This document shows, one piece after another, positions 49,788 to 59,814 of a stretch of 64,000 bases of DNA (positions are counted from its first letter, which is position 1; the number at the start of each line of letters is the position of its first letter). The notes under the pieces were generated by a model. The model did not search any database and was not told where the DNA came from. It was given only the letters and a program-made list of their open reading frames with translations. Origin of the DNA: Vermamoeba vermiformis (lineage: Eukaryota; Tubulinea; Echinamoebida); contig JBEWZL010000121.1 of the NCBI GenBank assembly GCA_045837725.1, positions 248,001 through 312,000 of the forward strand. The letters are read 5' to 3'. A program made the translations under genes and the position numbers.

Positions 49788-52514
49788 ATGTCGTTCAATC
49801 TTGTGGGAGTGGATCTGGGTGAAGACGACTCCATTGAAATCGTTAACGATGAATCGCCTCTCAGAAATTCAGATAAGCAGGTGAGGTCCAATATATTATG
49901 ACTTAACATTGCCAACACGTTACGAGCATGCACAGCTTTTCTTTTAATTTTTATTAATTATTTTTATGGATCCAGGAAAATAACAATAACAACAAGCAAC
50001 AAAAGAAACCAAAAAACAAACGGGAACAAACGAATAATAAAGCAAAACTAAGTAAGCTGAATAACATTCGTACCAAACACCGATCTGACAGTTGTTGATC
50101 CAGATCTCACCTACACGCTCGACAAGGACGACGAGCCCATGCATTCAACTCTGCATCGTAAACAGATGCGCAGTAAGTAGTACGACTAGCAATGTGGCGC
50201 TGTCTAACGCTGTTCCAGTCTACTCGCGCCCGCACAAGCCAGGCTCTAGTAAAACTCATACTAGTAATAATAATACTACGAGCACCCCTCATAGCACCAC
50301 TCATAGCACCACTCATAACCACGTACTGGCCGACACAGTGCTCGTGTTGCCCACCAGTCAGCCGCGCTCCAAACGCACGCGCGAACAGGACGAGGAGAGT
50401 GCACCAGCTGCGAAGAAACAGCGCGCTGAGGCACAACCTTTTTTGGAAAAACTCACTGAGAAATTCCGTGCCCCTCAGCCAGTGATCTCATTGCCAACTA
50501 AGGTAACTGTCTCGAGTGAGGAGAAGAAGCGGAACAATTCGCACAAGCGAGTGACAGCAGAGTCACGTGACAGCCCTGGCAGACCTAAACAGCCTGCCAA
50601 ATTAGGCAAAGAGGGCTCTGTATTCCGAGCGGGGAGTGCACACAAGCCTTTGACCGTGTCAGATGAAATGACACCTGTCAAACAGGACACCTGTCAAACA
50701 GACTGTCAAAGAGACACCTGTCAAACAGACACCTGTCAAGACCAAGCCACATGTCACGGAGTCGTCACGTGATCAGGAATCGGTTGAAGTCGTGATTCTG
50801 AACGACGAACCTGAATCTCCGCCGCAGGAGATTGAATCACGTGCCAGCCACACCTTTTTGGACATGACACGTGACGAGCAGTCGGAGCACGAAGACGAAT
50901 CGAGTTCCAGTCTCGATCAGAGCTTCGATCTGTTTGACAGTCAGCCCCTCACCGCGTCACGTGACTCCAAGATCGGAACTCTGCCCCGACTGGCCCTGGT
51001 GTGCATGCAGATCGATCGACTGGTCGTGCGCGACACAGATGTCAAAGGCGAGTTCGTGCTGCGTGTCAAAGCGCATCACCTGTCAGTGAGTGCTGTCGCT
51101 GCCAGCAGTCCTCCGATCGAGATCGAAATCTCCGAGCTCGTGCAGGTGCAATATTCCGCGCTGCATCGACTGATCGTGCTCAGACTCAAAACTGTGCCCG
51201 CGAGTCTCAGTGGCTTCTGGCACCACAAAGGTACGTACAAGCACCTGCTGGCACCTGGCACTGATGCTATTTTTAGACCGGCCCTACATGGCACTCATCC
51301 TGGCCGAGGAGCTGAGTGAAGAGCACAAGCGTCATTTGCAGACTTTGCTGACAGCGGAGAAGCGCAAATTAGACAAGTACGACGACCGCAAGCTAAAAAT
51401 AGACCTCGCGCCCGAAGTATACGAGCAGTACATCAAGGGTCGCCAGCAGGGTGTTGATCTCACGCTCAGCTCCGATCACGTGCCACTCGAGATACACGGC
51501 GAGATACACCACAGCGATGAGGCACGTGACGATGCTGAGTACCGAGCACGTGATTCGGACTCGCCTCCGCGCAGCACGCGAATTCTCCGCTCATCACGTG
51601 CGAGTGTGCAGTCCGCGGAGGAGATACACGCGGAGATTGAACACAAGCGCGCGAATGTGTTGTGCGTGTGGCCCAAAGGAGCACGTGACAGCGTGTCAAT
51701 CACGGAACTGGACCTCGCGCGCCTGGAGCCGAATGAATTCTTGAACGACGTGATCATCGACTTCTATCTCATGTGGATCCGAGATCGCATTGTGCCACCA
51801 CAGCTGCGGAACAAAATCTATTTTTACAACTCGTTCTTCTACAATCTGCTCACGCGCAAGAGTCAGGGCTACCACAAGGTCAAGAAGTGGACCAAGCACG
51901 TGAACATCTTCGACTACGACTACCTCATCGTGCCCATCAATCAGCAGTACGTACTCTTACACTAATGAAACAATGCATACAGTACTCATCACGTGCTTGT
52001 AGTTTTCACTGGCGCGTGTGCATTGTGTACCAGCCCCGCCGCCTGGTGACCACGAGTGACAGCGAGGAGAGCGACGATGCGCCCTATTTGATCATGTTGG
52101 ACTCGCTGCAGGGCAGTGCGGGCAGTGTGTACCGTGCCATCAAAGAGTAAGCTATATTTAGTCACAGGGGGCCTCACTGACCTCGTCAGATATTTGCAGA
52201 AAGAGTGGCAGGACAAGCAACACGCCCCCGATGTGTCACTCGACTTGACACGCCTCAAGACTGTGATGCCCAAAGCACCTACGCAAGACAATCACTATGA
52301 CTGTGGCATATTTGTGCTGCAGTACGTCGAGTCATTCTGCGCCAAACCAGTCCAGAGTCCCAGTGACATCACTGCGAATTGGTTCCCTGCCAAAGTGATT
52401 GCACGCAAGAGACGCGAGATCAAGGCAATCATCTTGAAGCTCGCTGAGGAACAGGGCCACCCTATCAGCAACAAGACCAACCATGAGTCCCATGGGCAGG
52501 ATTCACAAGATTAA
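49788..52514 (+). CDS. Ulp2/SENP6-7-type SUMO protease
   Basis: At least eight exons starting MSFNLVGVDLGEDDSIEIVN. The N-terminal half is disordered, with a His/Thr/Ser-rich and a basic stretch (KRTREQDEESAPAAKKQRAE). A PH-like segment (IDRLVVRDTDVKGEFVLRVK) precedes the protease. C48 core: EPNEFLNDVIIDFYLMWIRD, FYNLLTRKSQGYHKVKKWTK, DYLIVPINQQ then FHWRVCIVYQP (catalytic His), YLIMLDSLQGS (Asp), QDNHYDCGIFVLQYVESFC (Gln and Cys). The NDVIIDFYL wording points to SENP6/7 rather than SENP1. The reading frame changes across a minisatellite at 50670-50745, see findings. Cleaves poly-SUMO in the nucleus. Confidence 0.9.
50670..50745 (+). repeat. ACACCTGTCAAACAG minisatellite in the Ulp2 gene
   Basis: About five imperfect units of ACACCTGTCAAACAG (one shortened to ACTGTCAAAGAG). 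The upstream frame reads TPVKQDTCQTD and the downstream coding frame reads TPVKTKPHVTESSRDQ, so the two conserved frames differ across the array. Confidence 0.85.
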
Positions 52515-53189
52515 GCATAACATTCAATGTAAATAAACTGTAAATAGTTCCGACAAGTGTTATGTTATTGCTTTACTTGTATCAAAGGGCTTGCATGGCA
52601 TCCAGTTGGGTTGAACAAATGCACAGCACACTTAGTAGCAGTTTTAATTTTATTTATTTTGTACCTGGCTCATCAATTGTCTAAGTGTTGGGAGATGGCC
52701 AATCCAGGGTGGATGACATGGCCAGCCAGGGTGAGATGTCCAGCAAGGCTAAGTAAAAACTTCCAGGGTTTGCAGTTCTTTTTGTGTGTCCTGAGGACAA
52801 CTACATTTGCAGAGCGCCCATTGACAGGGGTCTGCCAGGGACATGGTGCCTGTTTGGGGACGAGGCGTCAGGACCTGGCAGGGCGTCTGCTGAATAGTAA
52901 TTGATGAAAATTATTGGGGGAAATCCCATCGGAATAATTGGGCATCCACCACGGACTGCGTGTCCGCCAACCATACCATATAGTATGAAGATTTTAATCA
53001 GTGTTCTATATGCCATGTATATGATTATATCCTTTCATTATAAAAAGGTTTGCCACCAGTGGACAAAGTTACAACATATAAAAGTATGGATGATGGAAAC
53101 TATACAAATTGCTATCACTACAATATCTTTGATGATTACTTATCTTTTCTTGGTATACAGTGAGTTCAGGTATTTCTAAAGTTCAAATG
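52515..53189. other. Left flank of the mobile-element island, no gene seen
   Basis: Between the intact Ulp2 stop and the transposase fragment. Richer in TGG/CCAGG-type words at 52680-52880 than the host genes around it; no recognisable protein. I could not identify terminal inverted repeats by eye. Confidence 0.4.
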
Positions 53190-53560
53190 GTATTGAAGCA
53201 TATTAAGAAAAAACACGCGCCAAAGCATCTCTTACCTATATCCCTATTGAGCACCGAGACTACATTTCCAAGTTGCTGGTGAACGATTTTGGGTACCAAA
53301 TTCAAGCAGTCGATGCATTTGGTGGATTGGGTACGGCTACAAGACCAATTGCTCCACCAATGCCAGGATCAGTCATGTTCCACGAGAAAAGAAAGAGAGG
53401 ACAGCAACAGTCAAGTAAAGCTCAGCATCCCAATGCAACTGCACTGTATCTGAAGACCTAGAGCCTGGTGAACTGGATGACATCTTACAATCTGCTCCTC
53501 CTGTGAATACTATGACAGTGCTGAGGAGTGCCAGGCAAAGAAAAAGCTAAATCTACACTA
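53190..53560 (+). pseudogene. Degenerate 3' fragment of a DUF7869-type transposase gene
   Basis: Translations match the C-terminus of the minus-strand transposase next to it: KKKH, then KASLTYIPIEHRDYISKLLV with NDFGYQIQAVDAFGG and EKRKRGQQQ, and after a break LEPGELDDILQSAPP. The neighbour reads YIPQEQRTYIQGLIENNFGY and LEPGEVEYLLQSLPP. The fragment lacks the catalytic part, has at least two frame breaks (near 53215 and 53460), and lies tail-to-tail with the longer copy. The level of difference shows a separate family member, not a recent duplication. Confidence 0.8.
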
Positions 53561-53674
53561 ATTCATTTTTACATCACACTAATGTTTTTACTTTTTCAAA
53601 AAATTGCATTAGAGGACAATGTTCTAAATAGAATTTTATTGAAAATGTAAAAACACATCGGTATTGTAAATAGT

Positions 53675-55964
53675 TCAGTTCTTTACAGATTTTCTCCTTT
53701 TCCTGGCCTTTTGTAGCTCCTTTTCGAGTTCATCCTCTGACTCATCAAAGTGTTCATCAGGAGGAAGGGATTGTAATAGGTATTCGACCTCTCCAGGCTC
53801 TAACTCAGATTGCTGTAATGTTGGTTGAGTGGCATGGTCCTTTCTCCTACGTTTCTCTCGGAATACAACTTTGCGAGTTATTGGGGGCATTTGAGCCGTT
53901 GCAGGAGCTAAGGTAAAGTCACCAAGAGCATTAAGAGCCTGTATTTGATAGCCAAAGTTGTTCTCAATGAGTCCTTGGATGTATGTTCGTTGTTCTTGAG
54001 GAATGTATGCTAATGAGGCTTTTGCATCATGTTTCTTCTTGTCAGACAGCTGGTATGGTTGCATTGGCTCTAATAATCCAGTTGGTTCTTCGTTTAGCAT
54101 ACAGTGATAAGTTGCTGCACCAAGTTGGTTCCAAGTATTCCACTCTGTATCATCTACAAATTCTTTTGTTTGCATGCCAGCAGAAGTGAAACGGAATACA
54201 TGTGCACGAGAGATACGCGGATACTCATTCATTAGTGGTGCAAACTTCTCTACCCATTGTAAGATGTGCTCTTGCTCTTCAAATGATCGCTTATCATTTC
54301 CAAGTGTACAAAGATCTTCAATGCTAAAGAACTGTCTCTTCATGTACTCACCAGCCACATAGGAGTTCATCTGGTCTTGTTGATTCTTTGTGTGGCCAGC
54401 AATAAGAAACAGGATTTCAATCTCATCAAACAGTCTCTTGAAGCTACAATAAAGCGTCTTTAGCAAAGTTACAATCCTATTAAGCCTTACCGAACAAGCC
54501 AGTCACAGTATGCAAGCAGTGCATTGTTGTGCTGTGTGCTATGGTTGTCAAAGACCAGCACAAGCTTTCTTTGAGTTGGATGAAGCTCCTTTAGCAGAGA
54601 ATGCAAGCATGAAATGATGGAGTTTGCACACTCTGACCAGTGTTCTGGAAACAGGTAGTACTTTGACTTGCCAGTGTATGGGTTGAACCAACCAGAAAAG
54701 TGCACATTTATAAGCTCACTCATCAGTATGTTCATGTTGTTGCGTCTTAGCTTGGGCAAACCTTTGCTGCGCATATGGTCTCCAATCAAAAGTAACAGTT
54801 GACCACTCTTTGCACGTGCTATAAGAGAGTGCATTCTCTCCAAGTGTGCGTTCTTAATCTGTTTGTGTCGAATCTTGTCAGCTCGAAGAGTGACAAGTTG
54901 CTCTTCTGTCCTGGAATGTAGTATTTAGTAAGTTCATGTATTGCTTGTCAATTTCTTACGTTGAAACTGAGCGCATTTCAATGTCGATCTTGGCACACGT
55001 GGCACACTTCATGGCATCTGTCTCGATGACTATATTAGGGCGATGATGAGTCCAAACATAGTAGAAATGTGAGTCGCTCGCAACATTTTGATGATCTGGG
55101 CGCGAATCTACGTAATGCTTCCACACTTGTCGTTTTTCATAGAAACCGTTCAAGTAGATCTTTTTGGGGTCAAAATCACACTCATTTCCACAACGAACTT
55201 TAAGATCATCAATATAATTGATGATATCCATAGTAAGAGAGTTGTTGTGGTCCACAAGAGAATTGCCATGCTGTTGCACATCTGAACTGCTGCAAGCAGA
55301 TATTAATTTTCTTCAGCTCACCCCATAGAGCAACTGAAATGCATTGCGACACAAAGGTATTCCGTGCCAACGGAGCTCATAGAATCTTCCTTGTATTTGA
55401 ACACTTGTATCTGATTGACATTCAACCTAACCACCACATAAGAACAGCTATACATTTTAAGAATATTATTTACCTGTGCATCACTGAGCAATTTGGCTAG
55501 CTCTGTTGTTAAAACATTCTGTGGCAACCCAGACCAAAGTTTGAGGTGCTCTTCGATGGTGCAAGGAGTTTCATTTAAATGCTGAGCAATGCATTGCCAA
55601 GGGCAACAGTGGGAATAGAGAATTTGTCCCAAGTGCATAGAATTGCACAAGCGCTCCTGTTTTGGTTTGTTTCTGTAATGCATGTTAGATACAATCTGAA
55701 AAATTAATTTATTAATTGATTTTCACTTACACTATGTGGTTATTCTCTATAGAACTACGTAATAGTCCATCACTATCAATTGATCTTAAAATCGGTACAG
55801 AGTGTTTGGGAAATTGGCTGCAGATGGCTGTACGGGCTTTGGTGAAGCCCTTTGGTTCATGTATGTATTGCCTTACCAAGTTGAAGGCTAATTTGTGATT
55901 AATTAGGGTAAAGCAATTGAAATCAATCAAGTGTACCTTTGGGATGATCCGTGTTGCTTGACAT
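53675..55964 (-). mobile_element. DUF7869-type DNA transposase gene, apparently intact
   Basis: Minus-strand gene of about six exons starting MSSNTDHPK (55964). Blocks: AFNLVRQYIHEPKGFTKART, CPWQCIAQHLNETPCTIEEH, FYELRWHGIPLCRNAFQLLY (C-x2-AF helix before the core), HRPNIVIETDAMKCATCAKI, then LLLLIGDHMRSKGLPKLRRN, FPEHWSECANSIISCLHSLL, KLVLVFDNHSTQHNNALLAY and, over an intron, EIEILFLIAGHTKNQQDQMN. D...DN-x6-NN...GHT-x5-D is the pattern of the DUF7869 proteins found in many copies in invertebrate and protist genomes, taken to be RNase-H-fold transposases. The C-terminus is basic (ELQKARKRRKSVKN). No in-frame stop was seen in the exons I joined. Element ends not determined. Confidence 0.75.
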
Positions 55965-56007
55965 TTTGTCGTGACAAACTTAACTTGTTAACCACAAAGA
56001 ATTAGTT

Positions 56008-56690
56008 ATGACAGAATGGAATGCTGATGACGATGTGCTTTTGCTTGAAGTAAGAGTTGGCAGTGCAATTTAGCCTTGCTAACGGAACACAGACAGAACC
56101 TGTGACTACGGATGTGCCAGTGCTGAATCGTTCTCAAAGAAGAGAAAAAATTAACTCTGACCAAGCAAATAGTTGTTCGAATGCACAAGACGCTCTCGGA
56201 GACAATTTAGAGCCTGTACGATCCAACAATTCCCAAAATATTACAAACTCACTGCTATCCAACTAGGAGTCAGGGCCAACACAGCTCTCACAAGTATCGA
56301 CAAAAGAAATACAATCCGAAACTCAGGCAAACGGAGGCACATGTAAGGTAAGCATTGCAAAGCAGATCCACTATTTCTTCATATTACTCGAACGCTATAT
56401 TTAGACTTTGAATATTATTATGCTTTTACATAGTAACCGTTTTATCAGGGAGACAACAACGGCAATGTGACTCAATTGCTCAACGAACAGTCATGTGCCG
56501 ATCAATTTGTCAGTGAGTTAAGGAGCGGCACAGAGAATGTAAGTTACCAATAATAACAGAATTGACATATATGTAATTCAATAATAAACAGATTGTGCGC
56601 GAAGTTGCTGACATCAATAACATGATGAACAATGAAGCACATAACGGAAGTGACGGAATTGACGTAAGTTTTATTTTTGATGCCGTTTAG
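56008..56690 (+). CDS. Small acidic Asn/Gln-rich protein, unrecognised
   Basis: Starts 43 bp from the divergent transposase start. Exons, all joining in phase 0: MTEWNADDDVLLLE; TEPVTTDVPVLNRSQRREKI and onward to NLEP; ESGPTQLSQVSTKEIQSETQ with ANGGTCK; GDNNGNVTQLLNEQSCADQF with VSELRSGTEN; IVREVADINNMMNNEAHNGS. The last exon runs into GACGTAAGTTTT, a consensus donor, then a stop at 56690 inside the antisense dioxygenase 3' end. So either the gene ends by read-through here or it continues past the antisense gene. No known domain; low complexity and disorder. Confidence 0.55.
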
Positions 56691-57847
56691 TACCTTTACT
56701 CTTCGTTCGATTCTTTGAATTGAATTGTCGAGGCTGCCAATCAGCACTCTTGCGTTGAATGAGCTTATTCTTGTGCGCTGCTTCTTTGTTCTGAAGTCGC
56801 AAATTGAGTCGGTTTTTCAAATAGTTGTGCATCCGTTCTGCAGATCCAAGCTGCTCCGAGAGTGGTTGCACAGACCACTGAGGAGCAGGTGGAATTTCAA
56901 CGTTGTTATTTGCATTGTAGTCACGTTCTTCTGCAAGAAATTCGGGGTCGCGAATTTGTCCAGGTGCGGTGAAGCAGTTAGCGTCAGTGTTCAGCACAAT
57001 CGACCGGCGATCGCCAATGTGAGTCAAATTCTCGTGGTATAGTTGTGCTGAGCGAAAGAAAATGATGTCTCCAGGCTGTGCGTTGATTTTGAGGTGTAGA
57101 TCGCGAAAGGCCAGCTCGCCACCGGACCAATCTTTGCCAACAGGCACGACGCAACAGCAGCCATCGATGCGGTCCTCACTGTCGATGTGAGGTTGAGAGC
57201 CTCCGTGGTTGAGCACTGCCATGAGAAATGACTTGCCGAGCACGCGTTGCTTGTCCGGAGTGACGCTGCAGTATTCTTCGTACAACTGCGGGTCTACGTG
57301 TGCGAACCATTGGTCAATCACTTCAAGGAAATCACGCACTCCGGGCTGATCAATGAATTTTAAACCCTTCCCGATCGTTGAATCTCGTGACAAAAATATG
57401 TGCAAAGCGTATCGACGCCAAAAGCCAACGTGAATCGACGGGTCCTTCGTCTGAGCTGTGCAATTTTGTTCCGCCCATTCAAGAGCAGCCAGTAATTTTT
57501 CATTTAAGTCAGAATCAACTCCTGCCTTAATATTCCAAATTAACTGCGTTAAAAAAAATTAAATTAAGCTCGGCTGTAATTAATATTATTGTAACGATTA
57601 TTATAAAATTATTTAAATGCTATTGTCTTACCCAATGACCATTCTGGTCCACGACAACGAAGTTACCATCGAGTAAAAATAATTTAAGTGCTTCGATAGG
57701 AGTCAGCTGCGGTTTAGGTGGATCGTTCTTCGACACTGGAGGAGGAGTTATCGTGAGCGTATAATACTTGATACCTCCCCTATACTCAGGCCCGTCTATA
57801 TACTGAGTCATTGTTTTTGAATACAATAATTTAATTTGTTCGAACAA
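56671..57847 (-). CDS. TET/JBP-like 2-oxoglutarate Fe(II) dioxygenase
   Basis: Exons from 57847 (or the internal Met MTQYIDG at 57811) to 56671, about 340 residues. The N-terminal part reads LFLLDGNFVVVDQNGHW joined in phase 0 to LIWNIKAGVDSD. The dioxygenase core is LNHGGSQPHIDSEDRIDGCC (HxD iron motif), SGGELAFRDLHLKINAQPGD with IIFFRSAQLYHENLTHIG (distal His), and DRRSIVLNTDANCF (Arg for the 2OG carboxylate). The GGxL-(L/F)-x3-GD-(I/V)-x2-F-x-S-x3-(L/Y)-H layout is that of the TET/JBP and fungal 2OGFeDO proteins, which oxidise 5-methylcytosine or thymine in DNA. The C-terminal tail is basic (NRTKSKGTKRHQK). AlkB- or prolyl-hydroxylase-like roles are not excluded. Confidence 0.75.
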
Positions 57848-58046
57848 AAAAAAAATGACTTCTGACTACGGGTACGCTCCTATTTTTAGCTTTTTCAGAT
57901 TTGCAGCCTTAATAACTCTGCAACAACACCTTCAATTATTGTGCCACTTTCAGGATCAACTTTTTTTCATGTACTGAACAGCTTCGATCCTTACCTGCAA
58001 ATTTGCGGTAATAAATTATTGTTGATAGGTTCCCACTGTCAATACC

Positions 58047-58865
58047 ATGCCTGTTGAGCTCCAAGTGCCAGACGTCTCACTTCTAGACTGCCAAGTAGCA
58101 GGAGAGATGATGATTGTGGGACCTCACACGTTGTACCCAAGATTGGAATCGGCAGATCACCAAGTACACTTACAGCTCGGATACACTGTGCGGCATTGCA
58201 AGAAAATGTACACTGCTCTTGCCCTAGTTAAAGACAAAAGAGGCACCATTAGACTCCTAGCAATTGCCACATCAAATTACAACACAAAGCCAAAGTTATT
58301 GTCTCTTGGAAGCTGCACTGTGCTAGAGTCCAATCCATCGGCACTTCCCAAGGTTACAGAGTGCTTACAGAGGTGGATAGATGAACAAATGGGCCATCAA
58401 ATAGTAAAAGTCAGTCCTCTAGCAAAACCACAAAGAAAGAGACGTAGAATAGAGCTGTTTGATGAAGACACTCAGCCAGCAAAGAAGCACAAGCCCAAGT
58501 CTGTCACAAAGAAGGAACCCACTGCACAGAAAGCTCAGGTGGTCAAAACCATGCTGGCTGGGACTGTGGAAGACTTACCAGAGCAAATGCAGCCAGTGCA
58601 CGCTAGCACACCACTCTCTCAAGGAATTAGTCTTCAGTGGCCCACTGCTTCATCTACTAATCTATCTTTGAGACTTCAACTGGAAGAACGTGAGATAAGG
58701 CTAATGCAACACCAACTCATTAGCAATGAGCTCCATTCCCACGAAGAAAGAGAGAGAATTCTACAACAACTCAATGACCAGAGGCTGCGCAACTTAGAAA
58801 ACCAACAGATGCTGCTGCAGGCACTGTTGTACAACAGCACAGGTGCTGACCAGAAGTTTGTATAA
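58047..58865 (+). CDS. Unrecognised protein with C-terminal coiled coil
   Basis: A single 272-residue open frame: MPVELQVPDVSLLDCQVAGE with MMIVGPHTLYP, a basic middle (KPQRKRRRIELFDED, KKHKPKSVTKKEP) and a Gln/Leu/Arg-rich coiled coil (LQLEEREIRLMQHQLISNEL with HSHEERERILQQLNDQRL). The frame is open upstream to an acceptor-like TTGATAG before GTTCCCACTGTC at 58029, so it may be a 3' exon of a longer gene. No homology recognised. The basic-plus-coiled-coil layout resembles accessory proteins of DNA transposons, but also many nuclear proteins. Confidence 0.55.
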   Translation: MPVELQVPDVSLLDCQVAGEMMIVGPHTLYPRLESADHQVHLQLGYTVRHCKKMYTALALVKDKRGTIRLLAIATSNYNTKPKLLSLGSCTVLESNPSALPKVTECLQRWIDEQMGHQIVKVSPLAKPQRKRRRIELFDEDTQPAKKHKPKSVTKKEPTAQKAQVVKTMLAGTVEDLPEQMQPVHASTPLSQGISLQWPTASSTNLSLRLQLEEREIRLMQHQLISNELHSHEERERILQQLNDQRLRNLENQQMLLQALLYNSTGADQKFV

Positions 58866-59814
58866 AGATGAAAATGTTAATAAAGAGGTTTTACAATTTC
58901 AATAAAATTCTATTAGTCTAGTACTTAAGTTCTTGGCAGAACACATTCCCAGCGATTGCCCAAAGCCTCCTGAACAACTTAAACCAAACTCGGCCATTAG
59001 CACCAATGGACCCAGGAAGTACCACTGTTGGTCAATGGGATGGACAAAAAATGAGACGGGACGTCCACCATTCTGTTTGCTGCAGGGATGTACAGAGGAT
59101 ACCCCTGTGTAGGGACATGCAACCTCTTGTAGAATTTGTAGTTCTGCACAGAAATGTACTGGAGGTCGTCCTGCACATGGTGCAAGTTGTCTGTCCAGTC
59201 AGGGTGTCCATCCCAGTCAGGGCCTCCATCCGTGGTCAGGGTGGACGACCTAGTAATTGCTAATTCAAATGCACCCTTGCTTTGGTGAGTAAACATGGTA
59301 ATATGTTTTTGCATTCTGGCTGCTGAGGAGTGCTGGCAAATCCCATCTCTGTGCTACCACTGAGCTTAACCACCATACAAACGTGCTTACATATGAAGAA
59401 CTCCTTTTTCCAGCTCCTAGAAATCGTCCAAGACTGTCTGAATTCAGATACACTGGGTAAAGCTCAAAATTTAGGAAATCATCCTGCCAGTGGGACGTCT
59501 GTTGTTGAAGCGGATTGGAGCATCAAAGGCTGCTAGAGCAAGTTAAACAAACACCCACCAAACTGTTCAGAACACACACCTCCAGGGTCTGGTTTGGCGC
59601 AACATCTGTGCCCTTATTATGCTGTAATATTTTTTGGTGGGACCTGCTCTGGGATGTACAACCTGTCCAGCTATCTGGCGACACGACGCTGGTTCAGGCT
59701 CACCCATTCTGACCTAGGACACAAACTTGTAGACACTGTAACTCCATAGAAAAATGGTATCTTGTCTTGAACAAAATAAATGCGCTCAATAAAAGATCGT
59801 GAAATTTATTAAAT
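58866..59814. other. Right flank of the island, no supported gene
   Basis: A minus frame at 58997-59314 (YISVQNYKFYKRLHVPTQGY; PLYIPAANRMVDVPSHFLSI) looks protein-like but has no recognisable partner exon. The 59160-59250 stretch repeats CAGTCAGGG-type words. Probably more mobile-element remains. Confidence 0.4.

Noticed and set aside
53675-55964. Assignment of the transposase to the KDZ class, which accompanies fungal TET/JBP genes
   Set aside because: The DN...NN...GHT...D pattern fits DUF7869-type proteins, and I see none of the cysteine clusters used to define KDZ transposases.
58997-59314. 105-codon minus-strand frame next to the right edge of the island
   Set aside because: Protein-like wording but no recognisable domain, no convincing start and no matching splice partner.
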